DNA of 64,000 nt from the NCBI RefSeq assembly GCF_018323885.1, contig NZ_AP024585.1, positions 3,844,001 to 3,908,000 of the forward strand. Direction: 5' to 3'. Positions 50,299-60,054 of this stretch are shown here, piece by piece; the stretch's first letter is position 1, and the number at the start of each line of letters is the position of its first letter. A model generated the notes under the pieces. It searched no databases, was not told where the DNA came from, and worked only from the letters and a program-made list of their open reading frames with translations. A program made the position numbers and the translations under genes. This stretch comes from Citrobacter amalonaticus. GTDB lineage: Bacteria; Pseudomonadota; Gammaproteobacteria; Enterobacterales; Enterobacteriaceae.

Positions 50299-50321
50299 CG
50301 GGCAGACTCAGCGCCTGCCCG
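50299..50321 (-). terminator. Terminator after serA
   Basis: CGGGCAG and CTGCCCG arms with a nine-base loop follow the serA stop by 12 bases; on the minus strand a loose T-rich stretch (TCATTTCTTCC) follows. Confidence 0.6.
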
Positions 50322-50333
50322 CATCGGTAAGAA

Positions 50334-51566
50334 TCAGTACAACAGGCGCGCGCGAATAGTGCCCGGAATGGCCTTCATCGCCAACAGCGCTTTCTCGGCG
50401 ACTGCTTCATCCGCTTCAATGTCGATAACGACATAACCCATTTGCGCCGACGTTTGCAGATACTGCGCGGCAATGTTGACGCCCTGCTCGGCAAAAATCT
50501 GGTTCAGGGAAGTCAGCACGCCAGGACGGTTTTCATGGATGTGCATCAGACGACGCCCGCCGTGGAGCGGCAGCGACACTTCCGGGAAGTTAACCGCAGA
50601 AAGCGTAGAGCCGTTATCAGAATACTTCGCCAGTTTACCTGCCACTTCCAGACCAATGTTTTCTTGCGCTTCCTGAGTGGAACCTCCGATATGCGGCGTC
50701 AGAATCACGTTATCAAAGTCGCAAAGCGGTGAAGTGAACGGATCGCTGTTGGTTGCCGGCTCGGTCGGGAACACGTCGATTGCCGCCCCTGCCAGGTGTT
50801 TGGTCGCCAGCGCATCGCACAGCGCGGGAATATCTACCACGGTGCCACGTGCGGCGTTGATCAGCAGCGAGCCAGGCTTCATCAGCGCGATCTCTTTCGC
50901 GCCCATCATGTTCTTCGTTGAGGCGTTTTCCGGCACGTGCAGGCTGACCACGTCGCTCATGTTGAGCAGTTCAGACAGATGCTGAACCTGAGTGGCGTTA
51001 CCCAGCGGCAGCTTGTTTTCAATATCGTAGAAGTAAACGTGCATCCCCAGCGATTCCGCCAGAATACCCAACTGAGTCCCGATGTGGCCATAGCCAATAA
51101 TGCCGAGTCTTTTACCACGTGCTTCAAACGAACCGGCAGCCAGTTTATTCCACACACCGCGGTGCGCTTTGGCGTTTGCTTCCGGTACGCCGCGCAGCAG
51201 CAGTAGCAGCTCACCAATCACCAACTCCGCCACGGAACGGGTGTTAGAGAACGGCGCGTTAAACACCGGAATACCGCGCTTTGCTGCCGCCTTCAGGTCT
51301 ACCTGGTTGGTGCCGATACAGAAACAACCGATAGCGACCAGTTTTTCCGCCGCGTTGATCACCTCTTCTGTCAGATGGGTACGGGATCGCAGGCCAATGA
51401 AGTGGGCATCACGGATGGACTCTTTCAGCTCTTCAGCATCCAGTGCCCCTTTGTGAAATTCGATGTTGGTATAACCTGCTGCCCGAAGGCTATCCAGCGC
51501 CTTTTGATGCACGCCTTCAACCAGCAGAAATTTAATCTTGTCTTTCTCCAGCGATACCTTTGCCAT
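50334..51566 (-). CDS. serA: D-3-phosphoglycerate dehydrogenase SerA
   Basis: 410 residues, the E. coli length. NAD-binding GYGHIGTQLG, substrate/catalytic residues in NAARGTVVD and LTPHIGGSTQEA, and a C-terminal ACT domain (MHIHENRPGVLTSLNQIF) for serine feedback inhibition. First enzyme of serine synthesis; SerB, the last enzyme, is encoded in the same window at 57.2 kb. A 266-base spacer to rpiA likely holds its Lrp-responsive promoter. Confidence 0.98.
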   Translation of the reverse strand: MAKVSLEKDKIKFLLVEGVHQKALDSLRAAGYTNIEFHKGALDAEELKESIRDAHFIGLRSRTHLTEEVINAAEKLVAIGCFCIGTNQVDLKAAAKRGIPVFNAPFSNTRSVAELVIGELLLLLRGVPEANAKAHRGVWNKLAAGSFEARGKRLGIIGYGHIGTQLGILAESLGMHVYFYDIENKLPLGNATQVQHLSELLNMSDVVSLHVPENASTKNMMGAKEIALMKPGSLLINAARGTVVDIPALCDALATKHLAGAAIDVFPTEPATNSDPFTSPLCDFDNVILTPHIGGSTQEAQENIGLEVAGKLAKYSDNGSTLSAVNFPEVSLPLHGGRRLMHIHENRPGVLTSLNQIFAEQGVNIAAQYLQTSAQMGYVVIDIEADEAVAEKALLAMKAIPGTIRARLLY

Positions 51567-51796
51567 TTCCCGACCCTGTCTTTTTATGCAATCTGATATT
51601 GTGTGTGTGGATTTGATCCGCCTTTCAACATATCAAAAATAATTATTGCGGCAATATGAACGTTTGCGTCGCTCTGTTGAGGAACGTTCATTCAGTGGCA
51701 AATGCCAGAGGAAAATGCTGGGGATAAGTTTTTCTTTGGAGAAATCAGCAGGGCAAGATTCAAAACGTGATACATGTCACCAAATTTGCCCTGCAA

Positions 51797-51827
51797 AAAA
51801 ATTTTAACCGGGGAAGCGCTCCCCTGG
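51797..51827 (-). terminator. Terminator after rpiA
   Basis: Minus strand CCAGGGGA-GCGC-TTCCCCGG followed by TTAAAATTTTTTT is a standard Rho-independent terminator just past the rpiA stop. Confidence 0.9.
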
Positions 51828-51832
51828 TCAGA

Positions 51833-52492
51833 TCATTTCACGATGGTTTTGACGCCGTCAGCGGTCCCGATTAACGCCACATCCGCGCCACGGTTAGCAA
51901 ACAGGCCGACAGTCACCACGCCGGGAATAGCGTTAATGGCATTTTCCATCGCCACCGGATCGAGGATCTCCATGCCGTGCACATCAAGGATCACGTTACC
52001 GTTGTCAGTCACCACGCCCTGACGGTATTCCGGACGACCGCCCAGTTTGACTAACTGGCGGGCCACTGCGCTGCGCGCCATTGGGATAACCTCAACCGGC
52101 AGCGGGAAGTTACCCAGAATATCCACTTCCTTGGACGCGTCGGCGATACAGATAAATTTCTTCGCCACGGAGGCAATGATTTTTTCACGGGTCAGCGCCG
52201 CGCCGCCGCCTTTAATCATCTGCATGTGACCGTTAATTTCGTCCGCGCCATCAACGTAAACGCCAAGGCTGTCCACTTCGTTGAGATCAAACACAGGGAT
52301 GCCGAGGCTTTTGAGTTTTTCGGTTGAGGCATCCGAGCTGGAAACCGCGCCTTCAATCTGACCTTTCATGGTGCCCAGCGCGTCAATAAAGTGCGCGGCT
52401 GTTGAACCGGTACCTACCCCTACAATGGTGCCGGGCTGTACATACTGAAGTGCCGCCCATCCTACTGCTTTTTTCAGTTCATCCTGCGTCAT
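51833..52492 (-). CDS. rpiA: Ribose-5-phosphate isomerase A (RpiA)
   Basis: 219 residues, the E. coli length. Motifs [15 protein letters not shown] (phosphate binding), DGADEI and [11 protein letters not shown] are intact. It interconverts ribose-5-P and ribulose-5-P in the pentose phosphate pathway. Divergent from argP across 159 bases. Confidence 0.98.
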   Translation of the reverse strand: MTQDELKKAVGWAALQYVQPGTIVGVGTGSTAAHFIDALGTMKGQIEGAVSSSDASTEKLKSLGIPVFDLNEVDSLGVYVDGADEINGHMQMIKGGGAALTREKIIASVAKKFICIADASKEVDILGNFPLPVEVIPMARSAVARQLVKLGGRPEYRQGVVTDNGNVILDVHGMEILDPVAMENAINAIPGVVTVGLFANRGADVALIGTADGVKTIVK

Positions 52493-52651
52493 GATTGTCT
52501 CGCCTTTGTGGAGAAAAATTCACGCGCATTATAGACCATTGCGCGGAAAAATCTTCCCGACCCGCTCGCAGGCTGCGGATTTCGTCTTTACCCAATGCAA
52601 ATTTATGTCATAGTGCAGAACAAGCAAAAATTTCAGGAGTGTGTCAGATCA

Positions 52652-53545
52652 ATGAAACGTCCGGACTACAGAACACTACAAGCACTGGATGCCGTTATAC
52701 GTGAACGCGGGTTTGAGCGCGCGGCGCAAAAGCTGTGCATCACCCAATCTGCCGTTTCGCAACGCATCAAGCAGCTTGAGAATATGTTCGGACAACCGCT
52801 GCTGGTCCGCACCGTTCCGCCGCGTCCGACCGAGCAGGGGCAAAAACTGTTGGCGCTGCTTCGTCAGGTCGAACTGCTGGAAGAGGAATGGCTGGGCGAT
52901 GAGCAGACCGGCTCCACGCCGTTGCTGCTGTCGCTGGCGGTTAACGCCGACAGTCTGGCGACCTGGCTGTTACCGGCTCTGGCGCCGGTACTGGCTGACT
53001 CCCCTATTCGTCTTAACCTGCAGGTGGAAGATGAAACCCGCACCCAGGAACGTCTGCGTCGCGGCGAAGTGGTAGGCGCGGTGAGTATTCAGCATCAGGC
53101 GCTGCCCAGTTGTCTGGTGGATAAACTCGGCGCGCTCGACTATCTGTTTGTGGGTTCCAAAGCGTTTGCTGAACGCTACTTCCCGAACGGTGTCACCCGC
53201 TCCGCGCTGCTGAAAGCGCCTGCGGTGGCGTTTGACCATCTGGACGATATGCACCAGGCCTTCCTGCAACAGAACTTTGATCTGCCGCCGGGCAGCGTTC
53301 CATGCCACATCGTCAACTCTTCGGAAGCCTTTGTGCAACTGGCGCGTCAGGGCACCACCTGCTGTATGATCCCGCACCTGCAGATTGAAAAAGAGCTGCA
53401 AAGCGGTGAACTGATCGATCTCACGCCAGGCCTGTTTCAGCGCCGGATGCTCTACTGGCATCGGTTTGCGCCTGAAAGCCGCATGATGCGCAACGTCACC
53501 GACGCGCTGCTGGCCTACGGTCACAAGGTGCTGCGTCAGGACTGA
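52652..53545 (+). CDS. argP: LysR-type regulator ArgP (IciA)
   Basis: 297 residues from ATG 52652 ([10 protein letters not shown]) with TTTCAGGAGTGTG upstream. Winged helix-turn-helix: [21 protein letters not shown]. Effector domain nearly identical to E. coli. ArgP controls argO, dapB, lysP and others in response to arginine and lysine. In K-12 it is followed by yggE and argO; here the next gene is an unrelated LysR gene whose stop codon lies seven bases away on the other strand. Confidence 0.97.
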   Translation: MKRPDYRTLQALDAVIRERGFERAAQKLCITQSAVSQRIKQLENMFGQPLLVRTVPPRPTEQGQKLLALLRQVELLEEEWLGDEQTGSTPLLLSLAVNADSLATWLLPALAPVLADSPIRLNLQVEDETRTQERLRRGEVVGAVSIQHQALPSCLVDKLGALDYLFVGSKAFAERYFPNGVTRSALLKAPAVAFDHLDDMHQAFLQQNFDLPPGSVPCHIVNSSEAFVQLARQGTTCCMIPHLQIEKELQSGELIDLTPGLFQRRMLYWHRFAPESRMMRNVTDALLAYGHKVLRQD

Positions 53546-53552
53546 GCCGGTC

Positions 53553-54452
53553 TCATTCTGCGGTGTAGAAGTGTCTGAGCTCATCGAACTGCATGGCAAA
53601 TTCGATGTAGCTCATCAGCGCGGGAGAGTTCAGCTTACGGCTGGGATACACCAGCCAGAGATCGTTTCCCGCCACTGTCCATGGCGCCAGTACCGGTATC
53701 AGAGCGCCCTTTTCGATTTTATCTTCCAGCATAAACGCCGGCAGCAGTGTGATCCCCGCCCCTGCGATGGCGCTTTCGCGGGCATAGACCAAATTATCCG
53801 TCAGATGCACCCGCTCAGGCATGTACTGATAGTCTTCATCACCGCGATGAAATAACCACTCAGCCCAGGCTTTGTGCGCGATGCAATGGTGTTCGACCAG
53901 TTGACGGGGATGGTTCAACGGCGCATAACGTGACAGATAATCGGGCGAGGCCAGCAAATAGCGCGGGCAATGGCCAATCATACGTCCGATCAGCGAGGAA
54001 TCCTGCGGCTTACCAGTGCGCAACGCGACGTCAAAACCGCTGTCCACCAAATCCAGCAGTTCATCGGAGATACTGACCTCAAGATAAACATCGGGGTAGC
54101 GTTGCTGGAACTGCGTGTTCAGGCGCGCGAGCAGTGTCGCGCCAATGCCTGCCGGCGACGTGATGCGCAATCGTCCGCTGGGGTTGTCGCGCAGGCGCTG
54201 AACCGCATAATCGGCGCGTTCGCTGGCAGCGAGTATTTCCCGGCAGTGCACCAGATAGTGTTCACCGGCGTAGGTCAGGTTCAGTTTGCGGGTGGTACGG
54301 TTGATCAGGCGAATGCCAACGTGCTGCTCAAGCTGGCTGATACGCTGACTGACGCTCGACTTCGGCAGCCCCGCCTTTTGCGCGGCGACGGTAAAGCTGC
54401 CGTGTTCGGCGACCAGGGCAAACAGCGCCATATCCTGCAAGTGCTTAAACAT
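53553..54452 (-). CDS. LysR-family regulator of unknown target, next to nadR
   Basis: 299 residues from ATG 54452, chosen because AGGGG lies eight bases upstream; the in-frame GTG at 54461 would sit against that site. N-terminal winged helix (FTVAAQKAGLPKSSVSQRISQLE) and a periplasmic-binding-like effector domain (GRLRITSPAGIGATLLARL). It resembles the AaeR/DsdC-like 'LTTR_CrgA' branch. It starts 21 bases after nadR on the same strand, so it is likely co-transcribed with it. K-12 has no LysR gene here. Target and ligand unknown. Confidence 0.9.
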   Translation of the reverse strand: MFKHLQDMALFALVAEHGSFTVAAQKAGLPKSSVSQRISQLEQHVGIRLINRTTRKLNLTYAGEHYLVHCREILAASERADYAVQRLRDNPSGRLRITSPAGIGATLLARLNTQFQQRYPDVYLEVSISDELLDLVDSGFDVALRTGKPQDSSLIGRMIGHCPRYLLASPDYLSRYAPLNHPRQLVEHHCIAHKAWAEWLFHRGDEDYQYMPERVHLTDNLVYARESAIAGAGITLLPAFMLEDKIEKGALIPVLAPWTVAGNDLWLVYPSRKLNSPALMSYIEFAMQFDELRHFYTAE

Positions 54453-54473
54453 CGCGTTCACCCCTGGCGAGGA

Positions 54474-55706
54474 TCACCCCTGCTCACCCATCATCTCTTT
54501 GACCAGCTCGACGCAACGCAGGAAACGGCCATCGTAATCCGCCTCTTCGACATGCACGAAGTCGATATTGTTTTCGCGCAACATCTCCACCAGCAGCGTC
54601 TGAAATTCTTTGCGATCCACTGAACTACCGAGGCTGCGCAGACCGTCCGCCACCCACGGCGTGTTATTTTCCAGCAGGATCACCAGGTCAAAGCGGTATT
54701 CATCGATCAACGCCTGCACAAACGGATGTTCTCGCCCTTCGTACTTTTTGCAGAAGGCCTGAGTCGTGACGAAGTCGGTGTCGACAAACGCCACTTTATT
54801 GGCGTACTTCACTGCAAAATCAATGTACTGCGCGTGGCCCAGCGCGATTTTATCGTAGTCAGAATATTGTAGCGCCATCTCATCCCCCCCGAGGTGAGAG
54901 AAGACATAATCCCGGCCATACTCCCACGCACTGGTGGTATTGAAGATATTCGCCAGCTTATTGACCAGCGTCGATTTCCCACTCGATTCTCCGCCCAGCA
55001 CCGCCACGGTACGCACGAAGAACGGCTTCACTTCGGTAGGAATATATTCCCAGTAGCGGAAGGGGTTTTCACGGATTTGCGCGCCGCTGATGCTCATAAA
55101 GGTCCGTTTCGGGTCGATAAGCACCGTTTCGATACCCAGATGTTCCAGGTACTGCGGGGCATCGGCTTCCTCTGAGGTATAGATCCAGTTTGGCGCAATC
55201 CCCTTCTCCGCCATAAACGCTTTGATGCCCTTACTCCAGACGTCCCAGCCGTGCGGATACGGCTCCATCCCCTCTTCGTTGAAGGCATGAATGCGGATAT
55301 TTTTCTGATATTTGAACGTTTGTAACAGCCAGCGCAGACGATCCGGCACGGTCGGTTGCTGGGACATGGCGCTGTCTTCAAACAGCGCGCGGTCGCGCGT
55401 ATCGTCATAGCCCATGATGATATGCAACTCGTCCACCTGGCTACAGGCGCGCTGAATCAGATAGATATGACCGGTGTGCAGCGGATAAAATTTGCCGAAC
55501 ACCACACCGATATTTTTCTGCTGCCGGGGAAACTCCAGCCCCAGAAAACGGTGCAACGCCTCCAGCTTTTGCGCGCTGGGGCTTTTGATCTTGGCATTGA
55601 GAAGTTGGCTGAGATAGCCCTTGGTCATTCCACTGGCATCCGCCACTTGTTGCAGGGTACAGCCCTTTTGCTTGATCGCGGTTTTCAGATAATCAAATGA
55701 CGACAT
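54474..55706 (-). CDS. nadR: Trifunctional NAD regulator/kinase NadR
   Basis: 410 residues from ATG 55706 with GGAGGT upstream, matching E. coli. Domains: N-terminal Cro-type helix-turn-helix (CTLQQVADASGMTKGYLSQLL), NMN adenylyltransferase (GVVFGKFYPLHTGHIYLI) and C-terminal ribosylnicotinamide kinase with Walker A GGESSGKST. It represses NAD synthesis genes and salvages nicotinamide riboside. radA precedes it by 21 bases. In K-12 it is followed by ettA; here a LysR gene follows. Confidence 0.97.
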   Translation of the reverse strand: MSSFDYLKTAIKQKGCTLQQVADASGMTKGYLSQLLNAKIKSPSAQKLEALHRFLGLEFPRQQKNIGVVFGKFYPLHTGHIYLIQRACSQVDELHIIMGYDDTRDRALFEDSAMSQQPTVPDRLRWLLQTFKYQKNIRIHAFNEEGMEPYPHGWDVWSKGIKAFMAEKGIAPNWIYTSEEADAPQYLEHLGIETVLIDPKRTFMSISGAQIRENPFRYWEYIPTEVKPFFVRTVAVLGGESSGKSTLVNKLANIFNTTSAWEYGRDYVFSHLGGDEMALQYSDYDKIALGHAQYIDFAVKYANKVAFVDTDFVTTQAFCKKYEGREHPFVQALIDEYRFDLVILLENNTPWVADGLRSLGSSVDRKEFQTLLVEMLRENNIDFVHVEEADYDGRFLRCVELVKEMMGEQG

Positions 55707-55727
55707 GGGTAACCTCCGTTTCACTCA

Positions 55728-57110
55728 TTATAAGTCGTCAAACACGTTTAACGCATCCGCCAGCTTCTTGACACCAAAAACCTGCATCCCTTCCGGCGGT
55801 TTTTTCGGCACGTTAGCTGCCGGAACAATTGCGCGACGGAAACCATGTTTTGCGGCCTCGGAAATACGCTCCTGACCGCTGGGCACCGGGCGAATCTCTC
55901 CTGCCAGCCCCACTTCGCCAAACACTACCAGGTCCTGCGGCAGCGGCCTGTCGCGCAGGCTGGAGACCATCGCCAGCAGCAGCGCCAGATCCGCGCTGGT
56001 CTCTGTGACTTTGACGCCGCCCACCACGTTAACGAACACGTCCTGATCGGCCATTTGCAGACCGCCGTGACGGTGCAACACCGCCAGCAGAATCGCCAGA
56101 CGGTTCTGCTCCAGCCCCACCGCGACGCGACGCGGGTTGGCCATCATCGAGTGATCGACCAGCGCCTGGATCTCCACCAGCAGCGGTCGCGTCCCTTCCC
56201 AGACCACCATCACCGAACTGCCGGAGGTGACTTCATCGCCACGACTCAGGAAGATCGCCGAAGGGTTGCTCACTTCGCGTAGTCCCTGTTCGGTCATCGC
56301 GAAGACCCCTAACTCATTCACCGCGCCAAAACGGTTTTTGTGGCTGCGCAGGGTACGAAAACGGGAATCGGCATCGCCATCCAGCAATACCGAGCAGTCG
56401 ATGCAGTGCTCAAGCACTTTTGGCCCGGCCAGCGAGCCGTCTTTGGTCACGTGGCCCACCATCACAATCGCCACGCCGCGCGTCTTGGCAAAGCGCGTCA
56501 GGTAGGCCGCCGTCTCACGCACCTGCGCCACGCTGCCGGGTGATGACTGGATATCCGCCATGTGCATAACCTGAATGGAGTCGATCACCATCAGCTTCGG
56601 CTGCTCTTCTTCTGCAATCAGGCAAATCTGCTCAATACTGGTTTCCGAAAGCATGTTGAGATTGTTGGTCGGCAAACCGAGACGGTGCGCGCGCATTGCC
56701 ACCTGCTGCAGGGACTCTTCCCCGGTGACGTACAGGGTTTTCATCTGCTCCGCGAGCTTGCACAGCGTCTGCAATAACAGCGTGGATTTACCCGCGCCGG
56801 GGTTACCGCCAATCAGAATCGCACTGCCGGGAACGACGCCGCCGCCCAGCACGCGGTCAAACTCTTTAAAACCGGTGGAAAAACGCGGCAGCTCTTCCAG
56901 GCTGATATCGGAAAGCTTCTGAACCTTTGCAACGCCAGCGCTCCCGGCATAACCACTCAGTCGCTCATTACGCGCCACCGTCGGCGATGCAGCCAGGCGC
57001 ACCTCGGTGATGGTGTTCCAGGCATGACAGGCGCTGCATTGCCCCTGCCAGCGCGGATAATCCGCCCCGCATTCATTACATACAAAGGCGCGTTTTGGAG
57101 CTTTTGCCAC
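55728..57110 (-). CDS. radA: DNA repair ATPase RadA
   Basis: 460 residues, the E. coli length. N-terminal zinc finger CNEC...CSAC, Walker A GGNPGAGKST, the RadA-specific KNRFG motif (SHKNRFGAVNE) and a C-terminal Lon-like domain (FGEVGLAGEIRPV). It promotes branch migration of recombination intermediates. In the serB-radA-nadR series. Confidence 0.98.
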   Translation of the reverse strand: MAKAPKRAFVCNECGADYPRWQGQCSACHAWNTITEVRLAASPTVARNERLSGYAGSAGVAKVQKLSDISLEELPRFSTGFKEFDRVLGGGVVPGSAILIGGNPGAGKSTLLLQTLCKLAEQMKTLYVTGEESLQQVAMRAHRLGLPTNNLNMLSETSIEQICLIAEEEQPKLMVIDSIQVMHMADIQSSPGSVAQVRETAAYLTRFAKTRGVAIVMVGHVTKDGSLAGPKVLEHCIDCSVLLDGDADSRFRTLRSHKNRFGAVNELGVFAMTEQGLREVSNPSAIFLSRGDEVTSGSSVMVVWEGTRPLLVEIQALVDHSMMANPRRVAVGLEQNRLAILLAVLHRHGGLQMADQDVFVNVVGGVKVTETSADLALLLAMVSSLRDRPLPQDLVVFGEVGLAGEIRPVPSGQERISEAAKHGFRRAIVPAANVPKKPPEGMQVFGVKKLADALNVFDDL

Positions 57111-57141
57111 GGTTTACCTCGTTATCTCTGTACCGCCTGTG

Positions 57142-57175
57142 TGCCGGATGGCGGCGGCGCCTTACCCGGCCTACA
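57142..57175. repeat. REP element serB/radA
   Basis: GCCGGATGGCGGCGGCGCCT...TACCCGGCCTACA, a REP palindrome in the spacer between serB and radA on the same strand. Confidence 0.85.
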
Positions 57176-57199
57176 CCTTAATACCAGCCGGTATCTCAA

Positions 57200-58168
57200 T
57201 TATTTCTGGTTCATGCTGCCGGAGAGAATGCAGAACACCCCCATCAGGTCAGCGTGACGGATAGTAATCTCCGTCTTTTCATTCACTTTCGGCTTGGCAT
57301 GGTACGCAATCCCCAGCCCCGCCGTTTTGATCATCGGCAGATCGTTGGCGCCATCGCCAATCGCCACGGTCTGCGCGATCGGGATTTCATATTCCTGCGC
57401 CAGTCGGGTCAGCGTTTTGGCCTTATACTGCGCATCGACGATATCGCCAATCACGTTGCCGGTAAATTTACCGTCCATGATCTCCAGTTCATTCGCCACT
57501 GCCGCCGTTAGCCGCAGTTTCTCACGCAGATATTCGGCAAAGAAGGTAAAGCCGCCGGAGGCGATTGCCACCTTCCAGCCCAGTGTTTCCAGCTTCAGCA
57601 CCAGTTGCGTCAGGCCTGGCATCAGCGGCAGACTTTCACGTACCTGATGCAAAATATTGGCATCCGCGCCTTTCAGCGTCGCCACACGACTGCGCAGGCT
57701 GGCGGTGAAGTCGAGTTCGCCGCGCATCGCCCGTTCGGTCACTTCCGCGACCCTTTCGCCGGTACCGGCCAGTTTGGCGATCTCATCAATGCACTCGATC
57801 TGAATCGCGGTGGAGTCCATGTCCATCACCAACAGGCCAGGAGTACGCAAATGCGGGATTTTCCCCAACGGCGCAACGTCTAATTGCGCATCATGCGCCA
57901 GTTTCGTCGCGCGAGGCGTGAGCGAACCGGCAAGGCGAATGACCTGATAGTCCTCGACACACCACGCCGCGACAATCACCATCGCCGCGCCCAGTTTGCT
58001 CTGGTACTGAGTGAGACGTTGTTTATCCAGCCCGCGTCCGTACAGCAGCCAGCCGCTACGTCCAGCGTGGTAATCCAGTGGCATCACCTCGTCACCACTC
58101 AAAGAAAGGGGCAAACCTGGCCATAAAGAGACATCTTCAGGCAAATCGCACCAGGTAATGTTAGGCAT
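57200..58168 (-). CDS. serB: Phosphoserine phosphatase SerB
   Basis: 322 residues from ATG 58168 (MPNITWCDLP) with AGGAGC upstream; the longer frame to 58447 overlaps the divergent ytjB and is rejected. HAD motifs: DMDSTAIQIE (nucleophile D), ASGGFTFF and GDGANDLPM. Last step of serine synthesis. Divergent from ytjB. Confidence 0.97.
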   Translation of the reverse strand: MPNITWCDLPEDVSLWPGLPLSLSGDEVMPLDYHAGRSGWLLYGRGLDKQRLTQYQSKLGAAMVIVAAWCVEDYQVIRLAGSLTPRATKLAHDAQLDVAPLGKIPHLRTPGLLVMDMDSTAIQIECIDEIAKLAGTGERVAEVTERAMRGELDFTASLRSRVATLKGADANILHQVRESLPLMPGLTQLVLKLETLGWKVAIASGGFTFFAEYLREKLRLTAAVANELEIMDGKFTGNVIGDIVDAQYKAKTLTRLAQEYEIPIAQTVAIGDGANDLPMIKTAGLGIAYHAKPKVNEKTEITIRHADLMGVFCILSGSMNQK

Positions 58169-58285
58169 TAAAGCTCCTGTAAAATCGTTCGGGCCGGGAA
58201 GGTTCACGGGGAAAATAACGCATGAGGCTACCCTGTAACCATCGCTTCTGGCAACATTAAGCCTCAAATTTTCAGCAGGTGGAAT

Positions 58286-58954
58286 ATGGCTCGCGCAAAA
58301 CTGAAATTCCGACTTCATCGTGCAGTGATTGTATTGTTCTGTCTCGCACTGCTTGTTGCGCTCATGCAGGGCGCCTCCTGGTTCAGTCAAAATCACCAGA
58401 GACAGCGTAATCCGCAGCTTGAAGAGTTGGCGCGCACGCTGGCGCACCAGGTCACGCTGAACATCGCGCCGCTGATGCGTACCGAAACGCCTGACGAAAA
58501 ACGCATCAAGACGATTCTGCAGCAGTTAACGAAGGAAAGCCGCATACTTGATGCCGGCGTTTATGATGAACAAGGCGATATGATTGCCCGCGCAGGCGAA
58601 AGCGTAAATGTGCGCGACCGTCTGGCGCTGGACGGTAAAAAAGCCGGCGGCTACTTCAACCAGCAGATTGTTGAACCCATCCAGGGGAAAAATGGCCCAC
58701 TGGGCTATCTGCGCCTGACGCTGGATACGCATACCTTAGCCACTGAAGCCCGGCAGGTGGACAACACTACTAACATTTTACGCCTGATGCTGCTGCTTTC
58801 ACTGGCCATCGGCGTGGTGCTGACCCGCACTCTGCTGCAGGGTAAACGAACCCGCTGGCAGCAATCGCCCTTCCTGCTCACCGCCAACAAGTCGGTGCCG
58901 GAAGAGGAAGAGAGCGAGAAAAAAGAGTCATTCGTTACAGGAAAGGAAAACTGA
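58286..58954 (+). CDS. ytjB: Membrane protein YtjB (Smp)
   Basis: 222 residues with an N-terminal membrane segment ([20 protein letters not shown]), a periplasmic sensor-like domain, and a second segment ([20 protein letters not shown]) followed by a basic then acidic tail. The tail ([16 protein letters not shown]) runs about eight residues past the E. coli end and stops one base before lplA. Function unknown. It is in an operon with lplA. Confidence 0.92.
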   Translation: MARAKLKFRLHRAVIVLFCLALLVALMQGASWFSQNHQRQRNPQLEELARTLAHQVTLNIAPLMRTETPDEKRIKTILQQLTKESRILDAGVYDEQGDMIARAGESVNVRDRLALDGKKAGGYFNQQIVEPIQGKNGPLGYLRLTLDTHTLATEARQVDNTTNILRLMLLLSLAIGVVLTRTLLQGKRTRWQQSPFLLTANKSVPEEEESEKKESFVTGKEN

Positions 58955-58955
58955 C

Positions 58956-59972
58956 ATGTCGACACTTCGCCTGCTTATTTCTGACTCTTATGACCCCTGG
59001 TTTAACCTGGCGGTCGAAGAGTGTATTTTTCGTCAGATGCCCGCCACTCAGCGCGTGCTGTTTTTGTGGCGCAATGCCGATACGGTCGTCATTGGGCGTG
59101 CGCAAAACCCGTGGAAAGAGTGCAATACGCGGCGGATGGAAGAGGACAACGTGCGCCTGGCGCGCCGCAGCAGCGGCGGTGGCGCGGTCTTCCACGATCT
59201 CGGCAATACCTGTTTCACCTTTATGGCCGGGAAGCCGGAATACGATAAGACCATCTCGACGTCAATTGTCCTGAATGCGCTTAACGCACTGGGCGTGACG
59301 GCTGAAGCTTCAGGACGTAACGATCTGGTGGTGAAAACGGCGGATGGCGACCGTAAGGTTTCTGGCTCAGCCTACCGCGAAACCAAAGATCGCGGTTTTC
59401 ATCACGGCACACTATTGTTGAACGCCGATCTCAGCCGACTGGCAAACTACCTGAATCCAGACAAAAAGAAACTGGCGGCCAAAGGCATTACCTCTGTACG
59501 CTCGCGCGTGGCGAATCTCACCGAACTGTTGCCGGCCATCACCCATGACCAGGTGTGTGCGGCGGTAACCGAGGCCTTTTTTGCCCACTACGGCGAACGC
59601 GTTGAAGCGGAGGTAATCTCCCCGGACAACACGCCCGATCTGCCGAACTTTGCCGAAACCTTCGCCCGCCAGAGCAGTTGGGAGTGGAACTTCGGGCAGG
59701 CACCAGCCTTCTCGCATCTGCTGGATGAACGTTTTACCTGGGGAGGCGTCGAACTGCACTTTGACGTTGAGAAAGGGCATATCACCCGTGCGCAGGTGTT
59801 TACGGACAGTCTCAATCCGGCACCGCTAGAAGCGCTGGCCGCACGTCTTGAGGGCTGCCTGTATCGTGCCACTGTCGTACAGCAGGAGTGCGAATCTTTG
59901 CCGAGGGATTTTCCGGAGCAGGAAAAAGAGTTGCGGGAATTGTCAGCGTGGATTGCACAGGCGGTGCGCTAA
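58956..59972 (+). CDS. lplA: Lipoate-protein ligase A (LplA)
   Basis: 338 residues, the E. coli length. Motifs [15 protein letters not shown] and KVSGSAYRE with the catalytic lysine are present, and a C-terminal accessory domain follows. It activates free lipoate with ATP and attaches it to GcvH and 2-oxoacid dehydrogenases. ATG lies two bases after ytjB; AGGAAAGGAAAAC is a strong ribosome binding site. Confidence 0.97.
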   Translation: MSTLRLLISDSYDPWFNLAVEECIFRQMPATQRVLFLWRNADTVVIGRAQNPWKECNTRRMEEDNVRLARRSSGGGAVFHDLGNTCFTFMAGKPEYDKTISTSIVLNALNALGVTAEASGRNDLVVKTADGDRKVSGSAYRETKDRGFHHGTLLLNADLSRLANYLNPDKKKLAAKGITSVRSRVANLTELLPAITHDQVCAAVTEAFFAHYGERVEAEVISPDNTPDLPNFAETFARQSSWEWNFGQAPAFSHLLDERFTWGGVELHFDVEKGHITRAQVFTDSLNPAPLEALAARLEGCLYRATVVQQECESLPRDFPEQEKELRELSAWIAQAVR

Positions 59973-59973
59973 T

Positions 59974-60003
59974 AAAAAGCCCGCTGGCACTGCTCAGCGG
60001 GCC
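59974..60003 (-). terminator. Terminator of the deo operon
   Basis: GCCCGCTG (59979-59986) and CAGCGGGC (59995-60002); reading leftwards the stem is followed by TTTTTATT. It ends the minus-strand deoCABD transcript, tail to tail with lplA. Confidence 0.85.
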
Positions 60004-60011
60004 TGGAAAAC

Positions 60012-60046
60012 CGTAGGCCGGGTAAGGCGAAGCCGCCCCCCGGCAC
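60012..60046. repeat. REP element lplA/deoD
   Basis: GTAGGCCGGGTAAGGCGAAG...CCCCGGCA palindrome between the terminator and the deoD stop. Confidence 0.8.
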
Positions 60047-60054
60047 ACCAGGTC

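Noticed and set aside
57200..58447. 415-codon version of SerB
   Set aside because: The extension overlaps the divergent ytjB and its ribosome binding site; the 322-residue start at 58168 matches the family and has AGGAGC.
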